In this document: positions 36,001-48,605 of the stretch, piece after piece
Layout: every line of letters starts with the position of its first letter
Position numbering within the stretch: the stretch's first letter is position 1
Origin: Turbatrix aceti
Lineage: Eukaryota; Nematoda; Chromadorea; Rhabditida; Panagrolaimidae
Assembly: GCA_963969345.1 (NCBI GenBank)
Contig: OZ017767.1
Span: forward strand, 7,592,739 to 7,656,738
Direction: 5' to 3'
Length of the DNA stretch: 64,000 bases
Translations under genes and position numbers: made by a program
The notes under the pieces: model-generated
Told to the model about the DNA's origin: nothing
Database searches by the model: none
The model's input: only the letters and a program-made list of their open reading frames with translations

Positions 36001-37435
36001 GATTTATAAATTTTTTATTATTATTAAAATTTCTGTTGTTTTTTAAAACCCTTTTTTTCTTTTTTTGGACTTTTTTAAAAAAAAAAATTTATTTTTCAAA
36101 AAAAATTGAAATTTTTTATTCAATTTAAAAAAAAATTTCAAACAAATTTACGTAAATTTTTTTTTTTAAATAAAAAATTGAAGAAAAATTTCGTACTTTT
36201 TTCGAAACAATTTTTTTTTTCAAAATGTTTTTATAAAAGCAAAAAAACTCACTTGAACCTGGTCTGCGCCGCCACCTCACCGTCCTGTATCCTGTCGCCC
36301 AGTGACGCCGAGTCAAAAACCACACTCGCGCTCAGATCTCCTCGCTCCCAGCAGCTCTCCGCCAGATCAGTGAGCACAGCGCCGACACTCTGACTGCCAA
36401 AATATGAATGCAGCACGTTGTACGGGTCATCGACGCCCCCACCCAGCTCTGAAGGTGCCATCGTCGTTGGAATCAGCAAACTTTGTGCATCTGCGTCCAC
36501 CGAAAACTGAGCCGGCACCGATACCATTGAAAACGGGCATTCTGACCTGTTTTCATCGGTTGAAAAACTCGTAGACACAGTTTTTGCCCTGGGTCCCGCG
36601 TCACCGTCATCGCTGCCAAAGCTGCCGGGTGTGACGTCTTTGTAGAGGGCAAACCAGTGGTTGTGAAATGGCATATTTATCCTGGAAGGATATTCGGATG
36701 ACGGTGAAGAAGGCTCTGCCGAGTGATCATTGGCGGGTCGGGATTGGGAGAACGTGGTTACGGAAGAGGAGTACGTGGTCAGTGAGGGCAGAGCAGTCGA
36801 AGGCAGGGGGACGGGGATGTGCCGGTTCAGGCATCTGGAATAGGGTGGAATTAATTTTTTATCCAAAGCAAGGCGTAAAATGAGGTGCAAAAAAGCCGCT
36901 AAAAATTTTTTATATTTTTTTGTCGACAAAAAAAATGTCTCTGTATGCCGAAAAAAAATTATCGGTCAAAAACGGAAAAAAAAAGTGATCAAAAACTATC
37001 CAGAAAATTTTTTTTGGTAAAAAAGTGAAAAGGAAAAATTTTTCGGTAAAAAAGAAAAAAATTTTCGGTAAAAAAAGTAAAAAGTCAAAATTTTTTCTGT
37101 CAAAAAGTAAAAAAAAATTTTTATCCAAAAAAGTTTTGACACAGTTTTTTCTAAAAAAAAATAAAAAAGGTAACATAAATATTTTTATAAAAAAAATGAA
37201 TAAAAAACTGCAAATTATGGCATCCCGTTAATAAATTTAAAAAAAGTATAAAAATTGTTTTATGTTTTTATTTTGGTTTTAAATTTTAAAAAAATCCGGA
37301 AGACCCTAAAAAAATTGTTTTACGTTTTTATTTTTATTTTAAATTTAAAAGAAAATCAATTCAACCCTTCAACCCCAAAAATGATAATATAAAAAAAACT
37401 CACTTAGGACACCTGGTGAGAATTACCCTGAGCAT
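33043..37435 (-). CDS. Mitochondrial helical-repeat protein (PPR-cluster gene 2)
   Basis: Six exons join in phase: 37435-37404, 36834-36253, 35775-35359, 34846-34380, 34326-34157 and 33594-33043; 739 residues. The start MLRVILTRCPK, then CLNRHIPVPLPST, is a strong mitochondrial presequence. The first intron has the same place and phase as in PPR-cluster gene 3, and both second exons open with ATGCCT, suggesting common descent. Residues 40-330 are Ser/Thr/Pro-rich and poorly conserved in appearance. From about 330 helical repeats appear (for example AVAQLIVSLIATGRFADAQI). The last exon carries a basic, Lys/Arg-rich linker (KKAKTRKPRKSRK) and an acidic Glu-rich stretch before a final helical segment. 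No exact family is recognised; an RNA-related mitochondrial role is inferred from presequence, helices and neighbours. Confidence 0.75.
33685..33725. repeat. TTCGCGAAC-family repeat, locus 5
   Basis: A short copy (TTCACGAACGAACACC, then GTGTTCGCGAAC) in the long fifth intron of PPR-cluster gene 2. Confidence 0.5.
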
Positions 37436-37742
37436 GAGCCAGTCCTTGGATTACCGTAGAATTGCCAGAATCCCCGTAAAAAACCGGGTAGAGTAGACAA
37501 AAGTGATTCGATTTGGCAGCAGCGTAAGAGGCAGCAAAACTCACACACACACACCGAGTAAGAGCCGCTAATCCGCCATCCAAAGTCTTCCTCGGCTTCT
37601 GGACTTGGAAAAAAAATCCTCATTGCACATACTCAAACTTTTTCAATCCACAAAAATATTTTTTTCATGGTCTGATCAACCATTATTCTCCTCGCCATCC
37701 AAACATCCAAATTTTTTTTTCTATTTTTCATCCTACAAAAAT
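37436..37742. other. Short gap between PPR-cluster genes 2 and 1
   Basis: 307 bases between the stop of gene 1 and the start of gene 2 on the same strand. The spacing fits nematode operons, but no spliced-leader evidence can be read from DNA. A CT-rich stretch and several AG sites lie before the ATG. Confidence 0.4.
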
Positions 37743-40700
37743 TCAACAATTTTTTAAACGCGTTTCTATTTCAACACTTTGAGCAATTTCTGGTTCTGCA
37801 AAGATTTCCGGCGGATTTACGGCGTCATCGTCGTCGTTTTCGTCTACGAGTTCATCAATTTCTTCGTCGTCCTTCAAAATCGGCGTTGAAGCGCGACTTG
37901 GTCTCGCGAGAGTTCCACCGGATCTAAGAATCATCAGGTCATCGAAAAAGTCGTTCATCCTCGTCAGGTAGCCTTCTTGAGCCGAATTTTGTGGGGGATT
38001 CAGGACTCTTGTTTTGTCGTTGATTAGCCACTTTCTAAAAAAATTGTACATAAAAAAAAATTGGAAAAAAAAAGACAAAAATGGAAAAAAAGGGTAAAAA
38101 ATGCAAAAAAAGGCCAAAAAGGACAAAAAAATGCAAAAAAGGGCAAAAAATTATTTAAAAAAAACGCAAAAAGAAGGCCAAAAAAACTGCAAAAAAGCCA
38201 AAAAAAACTAAAAATGTAAAAACAAACCAAGAAATGCAAAAAAAAAACCAAAAAAATTTTTTAACTTACGTAATAACAGATTTTTGGCTTTCAAAGACCT
38301 TCTGGATTCTCTCCATTTGCGCCAATGAAAAATGAATGTCATACTGCTTGAACAACTCGTAGAAATCCAAAGCCAAATGCCCTGATCCCGAAGCCTCAAA
38401 AAGCCAAACACAATTCGACAAAAAAAGTTGTTTGGCCCTGTCATCCGACCGCAAAGTCGTGTGCTTCAATACCAACTTGCAAAATTCATACGCTGACCTC
38501 TGAAAAAACCCAAACTCTCTAAAAACCTTCAAAAAAAACCAAAAACTCTGCAACTCACATGTCGTCCCTTGGCCTGAAGCAACCGAAAAACCGCAAAACA
38601 GTCGCTGACATTCAGAGGATCGTCCTTGTTCTCAAAAATCCGCTCGGCATCTGCGAGATACGTCCCGCGTCTGAGGTTGACGTAGGCTGCGGCGAGGTAC
38701 GCGTTGACCCTGCTCGACGCGATGAAGTTCTTCGCTCGGTGGAGCAGGAACTGGACTTTGGTCTTGTCGTCTTCCCTCACGGAAATGTTCATGAGTGCAA
38801 AGAGGCCGTTTGAGCAGTAGAGAGATGACTGGAATTTTAGCCAGGTGTCGACTGCGATGTTCCAGCCGAGGCTAAAAAATTTTTTGTGGAAATTGAATTT
38901 TGTATTTAGAAATGTGCACAAAAAAAGAAAAAAAAAATTTACAAAAAAATACAAAATTTAAAATTTTTTTTTCAATTTTTAATTTCAATTTTTCAAATTT
39001 TAATTCTTTTTTTACAAAAAAAAATTATAAAAATTAATTTTGAAAAAATCAAAAAATTAAAATCTTTCAAATTTTTTTTTTAAATTTGGATAAGATTCTA
39101 AAAAATGCCGATTTTTTTGCATTTTTTAGAACCGAAATTTTTGAACAACTCGAATTTTTCAAATTAAAATTATAAAAATTAAAATTTGTTCGTAAACACA
39201 AATTTATTTCCAAGAAATTATTTTTTTTATTTTTTAAATAAATCCTAACCACTTAAAAAAATTTTGAACGTCTAAACCGAATTTCCGGCCTCCAATTCGT
39301 CCAAAAAAAACTCACGAATAAAAAATTCTCTCGACAAAATTCAGCGTCAAAACTTCGTTTCCATGCAGCATCATGAGATCCAACTTGATCAGTAGCGTGA
39401 CCAGATCAATTGCATGATTGACTTTTTCCTGCGTCGAAGCAACCGTTTCGCTGTCCGGTGTAGCAGGCAGGTCACGGAGCAAAATATTCCGAAAAAGCTG
39501 ATCGTACGCCCGAACCGACTTGAAGAACGTATCATGGGTCGATACCGCTAAAAAATTCCAAAATCCAATAAAATCCATCTTTTTACCCCAAAAAAATCCA
39601 AAAAAAAAACTTACAATACGGAAAAAGTCTCTTCAACTCGTAGACAAACTCGATGAGTGCCGGAAAATCTTTTTTTTCAGAGTAAAATCGATCCAAAATC
39701 CTCAAAAGATGGTAATTTTTCACCGGAGATTCCTGATCGCTGGATTCAGCGTCATCTTTTCTGTCGCCTGATCCAAAGGCAAAATCGTTGGTCAAATCGA
39801 TGAATTTGTCGTCTTCTTCGATGGTCATCGTAGAAAACAGCCCGAGAAGTTTCTTGACGTAACCCCAGTTTGCACGGTTCAGGTAGAGGTCCAGGAGACG
39901 ATCGATGACATCGGCGAGCTTTGTTTCAGAGGGCAATCCGCCTCGATTCGTGATGAATTTGTGGACGCGTTCGACGTCGCCTTGGCCCAGGAGTCGCATG
40001 AATCCTTCGTGGGTATATTTTGCGTCGCGCTCCATCTTTTCGACCATTTTTTCGGTGTAAATCGTGTGGTACTCTTCGGTTAGCCACCTAAACAAGTTTT
40101 TTTTGCAAAAAAAAAATTTCAACAAAAATTCAAATTAAAAAAAAACTTTTTATTCAAAAAAAATTGACGTAATTTGTTTTTATTTTTAAACATTTTTTTC
40201 ATTTAACAAAATTTTTGTTTACTATTTTTAAACAAACAAAATATTTACAAAAATTATAAAAATTTGTGTAAGAAAAAATTTTTGTGTGATCAAAATTAAA
40301 AAAAAATTCAAATTTCAAATTATTTTACCATATTTAATTTTTATTCAATAAAAAAAAAGATTTTTTTTCGGTAAAAAAAAGTTTTTATAGTAAAAAAAAG
40401 TTTTTTTGATAAAAAAAATTTTTTTGGTAAAAAAATGTTTTTATCAAAAAAAATTTTTTTTAACAATTATTCAAATTTTTTTGGAAACTATTTTTTTTTA
40501 TAAAAAAACTCACGTCAAAAAATTCGCGCGAGTCACCGGCAAATCCAGAGCATCTCCGTCGCTGATGAGCTTCGCGTAGTCCCTCAAAATAACCCAGGAC
40601 TGTCCTTTCGGCACGCCAAACGACTCCATGACCCGGGATACTCGGCCGAGTCGTTCGTAGTCCGTCATGTCCCGTTTCCGCTCAAAAGACTCCAACATCG

Positions 40701-43700
40701 GTCGATAGAAGAGCTGAACCACCATTCTCGTGTCCAGATCGGCAAAATTGGTGTATCCAATCTTGGAGCACTGGTAGAGGATGCTCTGACGCGCCACGAG
40801 GTCTGGGCATCGGACGAGGATGGGCAGAATGAGGTGAATTCGGGTGCGATCGGGATCGATGACGTCCGCAAATTTGGAAAACATGACAAATCTCTCGTCA
40901 AAGCGGTAGTCCTTGAAAGAGAGGATGGAAAAGGCTAGGTCGTCGAAAAAACGGTAACTAAAAAAGGGAAAAAAATATTTTGATCTGCAAAATTTCTAAA
41001 AAATTTCTGAGTTACAAGATTGAAAAAAAATGGTAAAATCAAAATTTTTGGTTGTCGTCGAAAAAAAAGGTAACTAAAAAAGGAAAAAATGTTTTGATCT
41101 GCGAAATTTTATATGATAATTTTTTGGGGATAAAAGTTAGAAAAAAAATTATGTAAAATCAAAAATTTCAGCAAATTCGTCAAAAAAAATGGCAGCTAAA
41201 AATAAAAATTTAAAACGTGGCGCAATATTTTTTTGGAAAAAAAACATTACAATCGGACGTTAAAATTATTTTCATCAAAAAAAAATGAAAAAAAAAATTT
41301 TTGCACAAAAAAATTTTAATTTTTTTTTTTAATTTTTTTGTAAATCGTCGAAAAATGGCAGCCAAAAAACTTGACAAAAAATTTTAGAGCTAGAAAAATT
41401 TAAAAAAAAAATTATCAAAAAAGTTGAAAAAAAATAATTTTTTTATTTTTTAATGAAAATTTTTTTTTGCACAAAAACCCAAAATTTTTATAAGACCATA
41501 AAAACTTACTCAGGTCCATAGGAAGTGATAATCCTATTCGAAACATCCCAAATAACATCTTCAGACAGCCTCTGTCGTATCATCTGATTGCAGATCTTCG
41601 AAATAATATGATTACGATAAACTGAAACCCCAAATCAAAAAAAAATAAAAAATAAATAAAAAAAATGAAATTAACTCACGTGACTTTCTCTGCGTTTTGA
41701 GCATTTCCTGGACCCTCGCCATATCCCCGGCCATGATCGCCGCCGTGTAATAATACCCGTGAACCAGATGCCTCTCAGCTTCCCGAAAAAGTCTCTTAAA
41801 AAACCCCTTCGTCCTCTGAGCCCGTTCGAGGATCTCTGTCGTCAGAGTGACAAATTCCTTTCCATCACCGTAGCTGCTTCGCTTCGAGAGTTGCCAGACG
41901 ACGTCAAAAAGCGTGTCGTAGTCGAGATTCAGCATGTATCGGGATCTCATTTCTTTTGCCATATTCAGCGGTCGATGATGGGCGACCAGAGGACTGCCGT
42001 GGTCCCGGATGACGACGGATTGCCGGAGGAGTTTCCTCAGCCTGTCCATGTGCTTTCCAGCCGCTGTTCCGCGGATTTCGGTTGACAGACAGGCGATTCT
42101 GTGGGATTCACCGTGTTTTTTGACGATTCGCTCGATGAGGGATGTGCAGTTTTGAAAGTGTCCCCGGAGCGCTGAGCAGTAGATCTGGGCGAGACCGGAG
42201 TCGACGTTGGGGAGAATTCCGCGTTGGGCCATTTTGTTGAGGTAATCGCTGAAAAAAACCCGGACGTTAAAATTCGAGTCAGAAAACCCCAAAAAATGAC
42301 GAAAACAGTGTAGGAGAAAATTTTTTATAAAATTCTGTCAAAAAAAAACTCGTACTAGAAATTTTATCTCCTAAAATTTTTTATCGTAAATTTTATCGGC
42401 TGAAGTGCGAATTTGCTACTTTGGACAATTTTTGGCACGTTGTAGCAAAAAAAATACGGCATTTCCAAAACTAGGGTTCACATTGATCGACGTGATTTTT
42501 GATGATGAATTTGGGAAAAATATAAAAATATACTGTTACCACCTTAAAAAATGCCGAAAATTGCATTTCTAAAAATGTTCGCAATGTCAAAATTTGTTTC
42601 GGAATTTTTCAAGGTAGAAACCGTATATTTTTATATTTTTCTTGAATTCACCATCAAAAATCAGGTCGATCAATGTATACCCTGACTTTTGGAAATGCCG
42701 TATTTTGCTACAAAGTGCCAAAAATTGTCAAAAATGGTAAAAAAAGCGATTTCAGGCGATCGAAACAGAGAAAAATTTTTCGTAAAAGACTTTTTCGCAA
42801 AAACTCATAAAAAAACTTCCAAAATATCCCCAAACACACTATTCATCGGTAAATTTTCCACTTACTTGATTTTCGCAATGTTGACATCATGAGCCAGCTT
42901 CCAAAGCAGCTTATTGAAAAACTCAACATCCGGTTCAAGTTTCAACTCAATTTCCACCTTGTTCAGGACTTCATCGACGTTGAAATCACACTCATTCTGC
43001 AGCCAGACGTCCATGATGGCAGTGAAAGACTTGACCGTCATTTTGACGTCAATTTCGTTGACTGCACGCAAAAATCGTTCCAGGATGATGAGTCGATTCG
43101 CGTCCGGCACGTCGGACATCCCAAGGCCGCAGCATTGGATCAGAAATGGCAGCAGCGAGTCCGGAGCGGCCCGAAGAGCGGATACAAAGGCTTCATTCTT
43201 GGCTTCGATGGGCAGGAGCACGGTTGACAGAAATTGATCGGCGGTCACGCGTTGATTTGACGTCAGCGATTCCCTCAATTTTCCAACTGCAATTTCAGGG
43301 GTTGAGATTTTTTGCACCTAAAAGTTTTGACAAATGTTTTTTTCTTGGCAATGTGAACGGAAGTTTTTTTGAGAAAAAAAAACGTGATCTGTGGGGGTTC
43401 ATCTGTGCGTACCTGATCAGAGTACGCACAATCAGCAAAAAAATAAAAAACAAATTTTTTCCTTTTTTGCGTTCAAATTTTTTTTTAAATAATTGAAACG
43501 TAAAAGTAACGCCGTAGCAATTCAAAAACAGTCCAAAATGCCATCAATTTTTTTTTCTAAAAAAAATTGTTTTTTTTATAAAAAATCATAAAACAACCAA
43601 AATTTTATCCAAAATCGCAATTTTGCGTCCAAATTTTATCAACACCATTTTTCAAATCAAATTATCGTAAAAAACCCCAGAAACCAACCTCAACACTCGG

Positions 43701-43977
43701 TCTGACGCCAAAAAAGTCTCCCCGATTAACGAGGCGATCATCCGTCATCGCAGGTGGCAGCGCGACGTCAAATTCATCCAAATGACGAATGTGTGGATCA
43801 AACGTGACGCCATTGAAGCTGGAAGACGGTCGGCACGCGAGCGCAGCCGACGTCGATGGCAGCAGAGTCGAATTCAGGAAACTGAGCCGTGAAAACTGAC
43901 TGAAAGAATTCCGTAAAGTGCTCAACTAACAAAAAAGTCCATTGAGAGCAATAACCAACCCTGTAAGCCGACGACAT
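37743..43977 (-). CDS. Mitochondrial pentatricopeptide-repeat-like protein (PPR-cluster gene 1)
   Basis: Eleven exons join without a phase break: 43977-43960, 43925-43689, 43317-42866, 42248-41680, 41621-41510, 40957-40514, 40087-39615, 39547-39316, 38871-38559, 38499-38270 and 38034-37743; 1123 residues. Residues 1-45 (MSSAYRLSTLRNSFSQFSRL onward) are Arg/Ser/Leu-rich with no acidic residues, a mitochondrial presequence. Two-helix repeats fill most of the protein. A PPR-like unit spans about 217-256 (FFNKLLWKLAHDVNIAKI, then NDYLNKMAQRGILPNV). The C-terminal 60 residues are acidic (Asp/Glu runs) and probably disordered. General layout and length match LRPPRC-type proteins, so mitochondrial RNA binding is the likely role. 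The third intron carries a foldback element. This is the first gene of the block. Confidence 0.82.
42375..42795. repeat. Foldback element, copy 2 (in an intron of PPR-cluster gene 1)
   Basis: Left GGACAATTTTTGGCACGTTG and TACGGCATTTCC are mirrored by GGAAATGCCGTATTTTG and AAAGTGCCAAAAATTGTC. Inside are TTGATCGACGTGATTTTT and its reverse complement. The same inner word occurs at 63357, which ties the copies into one family. Confidence 0.85.
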
Positions 43978-46143
43978 AACATCTGTAGCCTCGTCGTCGT
44001 GAATCCGGCACGGCAGTCAACCCAACCAACATGCAATCGATCGGGAAAGGCAAACAAACGGAAGCTAACACAAAAAACCTCAAGTCTTCAAAAGAAAATC
44101 AACTTTTTTTGTTCTTAGCAAAATTCGTGGCAAGAGCACCAGCGCGTGCGCACTTTGTACATCTTTTGCCCGTTTCATTTTTTGATTAGCTGATTTTAGG
44201 GTTCTTTTATGCGTGTTTTTGTTATTTTGTCCGATTTTGTTATTTATTTACGTTTATGCAATGTTTTTTTTTCGTATTTTATTAAAGTACTGTAAATATT
44301 GGTATAAGGAACGTTCACCATAAGGCTTTCCACCATAGGAACGTTCACCATATGGGCCTTTCGCCATACGGAATACTCCCCATAGGAACGCTCACCATAT
44401 CGGGCATTTCCCCATACGGGCGATTCACCATATCACATAAGTAATTTTCGTGGGGCAAATTGAAGGTTTAGTGGCATATATCGAATTGTAAATTTTTGAA
44501 AAAAAGTACAGATTCCGGGTTTTCGTGCGCGCTGAAGTTGACTCAAATTCTATTTAAAAAAAATCATATTTGATGGATGGATGCGCTGACTTTACTTACT
44601 GCCTTTATAGAAAGCGTGAAACTAACTGGGAAAATGCCTAGGCGATCAGGCGCGGCACCCACCATCGCACCCATCACCAGAATGGACGGTTTTCGATCAA
44701 GCGACCTTTTTGGATATTGCGCAGATCTCCCAACATACTTCGCATCTACTACTGAGAATATTGTCTGTTTACAAAGTATGCTAGCTTCAAAGACAAAATA
44801 ATTTGAAAAAAATGTATAAATGTTCTGTCCAGTAGAAGTTCACCATATCGGGCCTTTCCCCATACGGGCGATTCACCATAGCACTAAGTAATTTTTGGCG
44901 GGCAAATTGAAGGTTCGGTCAGTTCAAATTCTTTTGTTTTTGAATTCGGGCTAGCATACTTTGTAAACAGACAATATTCTCAGTAGTATGTTGGTGGTGC
45001 GAAGTATGTTGGGAGATCTGCGCAATATCCAAAAAGGTCGCTTGATCGAAAACCGTCCATTCTGGTGATGGGTGCGATGATGGGTGCCGCGCCTGATCGC
45101 CTAGGCATTTCCCCAGTTTGTTTCGCTCTTTCTATAAAGGCAGTAAGTAAAGTCAGCGCATCCATCAAATATGATTTTTTTTAAATAGAATTTGAGTCAA
45201 CTTCTGCGCGCACGAAAACCCGGAATCTGTACTTTTTTTTCAACAATTTACAAATTTGATATGCCAATAAACCTTCAATTTCCCCACAAAAATTACTTAT
45301 GTTAGTGATATAGGTGAATCGCCCGTAGGGGGAAATGCCCGATATGGTGAGCGTTCCTATGGGGAGTATTCCGTATGGCGAAAAGCCTTATATGGTGAAT
45401 GTTCCTGTGGTGAAAAGCCCAGATGGTGAACGTTCCTACAATCGTATATATTTAATCATAGTTGGTTTCGCAGGTACTTTGCGGAGATTACGATCGAGTT
45501 TTACGATCAGTGCCTATTTTGGGCAGTTTTTCGTTTTCTTTGTGTTTTTTTTGTTTATTTTTACTTGTGAACTTTCTTTTGACATTTATATATATTCATT
45601 GTGTGTTTCCATAACTTTTCTTCTTTAGCAGGTAAGTTTAAATGAACGAATGATAAATTATTTAGACTGAAATAATTTTCACGACATTGATACATACTTT
45701 GTATCAATGATTTTATTCCACCCGTATTACGGTATTGGAAAACACAATTATAGACAGAATTACATGTTCTATGTGTTTTCAATGCCTTAGTTGTGCTGCT
45801 TTTTTTTACTTGTTGAGTCGATCAAACACCCTTTTTGACTTTATTGTCTGTCGTCTGCAGGTGGAATAAAATGCACGACATTGATACATACTTTGTTTAC
45901 TGTTCTATTATTGGATAATAACATGATTATGAATAGCAATACACACATTCTAAGCAATACTCGAATGATAATAGAATTTCCTTTTTTTAGGAACTCCGTA
46001 CACCAAAAAGGAACAAATTACAAGAGTTGATACTAGGTATACGTTTATTCAGTTGTGTACATGACTTATAGTACTTACATTCAAATAAATACCAAAGCAC
46101 ATTGACTTATTTTTGTTTAAAAGTAATATACGATGAGTACATA
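43978..46143. other. Intergenic region between the PPR cluster and the receptor genes
   Basis: 2.2 kb dominated by the foldback element 44307-45437. The rest is AT-rich. A short direct repeat (ACGACATTGATACATACTTT) occurs near 45681 and 45877. No gene is supported. The part next to 43977 should hold the promoter of the first PPR-cluster gene. Confidence 0.6.
44307..45437. mobile_element. 1.13 kb foldback element with about 480-base inverted arms
   Basis: The left arm (about 44307-44786) is the near-exact reverse complement of the right arm (about 44950-45437); a spacer of about 160 bases lies between. Both outer ends read AGGAACGTTCACCAT and continue as a run of CACCATA-containing units (GTTCACCATA, TTTCGCCATACGG, CTCCCCATAGG). 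The spacer holds another pair of these units. Arm sequences encode the same 50-60 residue open frame on opposite strands, with no transposase features. It is best read as a non-autonomous foldback transposon. I could not define target-site duplications. Confidence 0.85.
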
Positions 46144-47125
46144 TTACTTTTTTACAAACGCGGAAACGGAGTGTATAGACGATATTCTCTTAGGATGAAA
46201 ATACTGTATAATTGTATCTCTGTATGGTTTGATAGTGAGCATTTTGACGGAAGCGTAGATAGCCGGCATAACGGTCATTGCAATCTGAAGCCACCTTCCC
46301 ATGATTTTGTGCACCATGCTTTCTTCGTTGAATGACAGGTATCGAACGAACCTCGGCAACATGACTCCGCACAGAGGAATTACTGCTTCCACTGTCATGA
46401 TAATCGTAAACTCTCGATGGATTCTTTTGATGGACGGTAAGGATTGTAGTCTTCTCAGTCGCCAGTATACAATAACACCGGAGATAATGATTATAGTGTA
46501 GGAGTACGACATGACTACGGTAGAGGCTTCGGTGTTGATAAGGGCAACGGGTATGCCAAATGATCGGCGATCGTACATATCCGAGTAATTCGCCTGCATG
46601 TCCGCGTGAAAGGCTACCTGCACTTCTGGTTGGTTTAGTAGAGGGTATTCTTTGATGCCTAGAAGTATAACCGGAACCATACTGGCTATTATAGTGCCGA
46701 TAAAGACAGCAGTGTGCATTTTGATATCAAACATGATGAAGAAGAACCGGTAGACAAACTGAATAGTTACGTTGTTGATGGACAGAAACGTGGCTCCGAT
46801 GAAGACGTTGCAGACGACGAAAGCACCTTTTCCAGACCAAGTGAAAAACATGCCATCGGCGTATATTACGTACCACTTGTCTGCTATTTTGCTGTGCTGC
46901 AATGAAAAATTTGGAAACAACAATAACGGTTGAACTTACAAAGTATACGAAGCAGTTTACAATAGAACTAAATATGTCGCTGATGCAACCGTAGTATAGC
47001 ACCTTTTTGTACCCTGCCATCCCCGGGGAACTCCGGTTGACAACGAACCACAACAAAGCAACATTTAACAACACGCCGGTAGGACTCATTATCGTGTAGT
47101 ACCACCAATATGCTGTAGTTATCAT
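46144..47125 (-). CDS. Str-type seven-helix chemoreceptor (receptor 1)
   Basis: Exons 47125-46940 and 46896-46144 (TTT|GTAAGT, ATTGCAG, phase 0) give 312 residues. Seven hydrophobic spans are visible, starting with TM1 around 10-32 (MSPTGVLLNVALLWFVV). After TM3 comes FVYRFFFIMF. A cytoplasmic IKRIHREFTIIM precedes TM6, and the tail has the IKPYRD motif typical of nematode Str/Srj/Srd receptors. No signal peptide, as usual for the class. Expected role: G-protein coupled chemoreceptor in sensory cilia; ligand unknown. Close to receptor 3 over the whole length, with the same single intron. Confidence 0.85.
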
Positions 47126-47497
47126 TGTTTAAAACTTTCTTGCAACTAACTTTAGATTTTATTTTTTTTATTTTCTTTATACGTACAGAGAAATACTACA
47201 AGCGGGGCGGTAACAAATATGTAGGTGACGGTAAATATAGGGTGAGTAAGGGGAAGGGGTAGTGGGTGCAGGTGTTCGTGTGTTTTGTGTCAACCAGAAA
47301 CTTCCTTTTAACAAAAAATAACCTAAATGTCTGCATGTTCCATACAATTACTAGTTCTATAATTTGTTCTATAATTTTTTGTGTGTATTATAGTTTCTAT
47401 GGAGTTGCAAACGGTCACCAATTTTCGAACTTTACAACACGTTCCGAAATCGGGGACTACTGTCCTGAAAGTATCGTACGCACAAGTATCAATTTTT

Positions 47498-48474
47498 TTA
47501 GGAGGATGTCAATCTTTTAGACCGAAAAAATATTCTGACGGTCTTTCTGTATGACTTTATGGTGATTATTTTCATGGAAGCATAAATTGCCGGCATAAAG
47601 GGTTTTGAGAATCTGAACCACACTCCGATGCCCTGATACAACAGACTTTCTTCTGAGTAGCACATGTATCGCAGGGCTCTCGGCAGAATGACTGCAAACA
47701 GCGGTATCACAGCTTCGATTGTCAGTATCAAAGTGAATTCGTTGTGCACAAAGCGACTGGCGGTTGTCATTGTGGTCAAAGTTTTCAACTTATAGTAGAC
47801 CATGATACTTGAAATCGAGATGATAACGTAGGCAAACAACATGATTATTACTGATGCTGTATTTTGAATAACTTCTGTCGGCATGCCAAATGCGTTAGGA
47901 TCAGAAACGATATGACTGTAATTTTCCTGAATATCGGCGAAAAAGACAATTTGAATCTCAGGTTTCCAGAAAAGGGGAAGCACGGGCACAGCTAGAAACA
48001 CGAATTCTGGGGCGGTGATAACAATTACCAGCACTACCATGGCAATCGCTGACATAGTAATGTCGAACATTATGAAGAAAAAACGGTAGACAAACTGGAT
48101 TATGAGATTGTTGACTGATAACACGCCTGACGAGATATTAGCTATCATAGCGGCCAGCGCGTAGTTTCCGGACCAATCTCCAAGCATGCCACTGGTGTAT
48201 GCGACATACCACCTTCCAACTATTTGATTATCCTGAAAGTTATGTTTATATTATGAGAGATTGATACCTAAATTTATCAACGACATACAAGAATTACAAA
48301 ACAGTTGAGAACACTAGTCGCCAGATCATTGATACAACCGTAGTACAGCACTTTTTTGTACCCATTCATCTGCGCAGTACTTCTTTTTGCAATAAACCAC
48401 AGCAGAATTAAGTTCAACAAAAGGGCGATAGGACTCATTATAGTGTTGTACCACCAGAGAAGGGAGTAAATCAT
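47498..48474 (-). CDS. Str-type seven-helix chemoreceptor (receptor 2)
   Basis: Exons 48474-48289 and 48232-47498 (CTT|GTATGT, CTTTCAG) give 306 residues. The first exon has the same length (186 bases) as in its two neighbours, and TM1 (MSPIALLLNLILLWFIA), FVYRFFFIMFD and IKSYRKTV align with them. It is clearly more diverged than receptors 1 and 3, especially between TM4 and TM5. Only 131 bases separate it from the end of receptor 3, a spacing compatible with an operon. TTGTAG one base before the ATG is a possible trans-splice acceptor. Confidence 0.84.
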
Positions 48475-48605
48475 TCTACAACCTTCCTTATGTTGTAGAA
48501 TTATTTATAAATGTTTCTTTATTTCATTCAAACCTATATGTTTTATACGACATGTGCACAAGTACTGTAACGTAATTATAGTCTACCGAAAAACCTATAA
48601 TTAAA

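Noticed and set aside
44577..45168. Mirror-image open frames of 62-74 codons inside the foldback element
   Set aside because: Both are the same arm sequence read on opposite strands. They are too short, have no domain and show no sign of selection.
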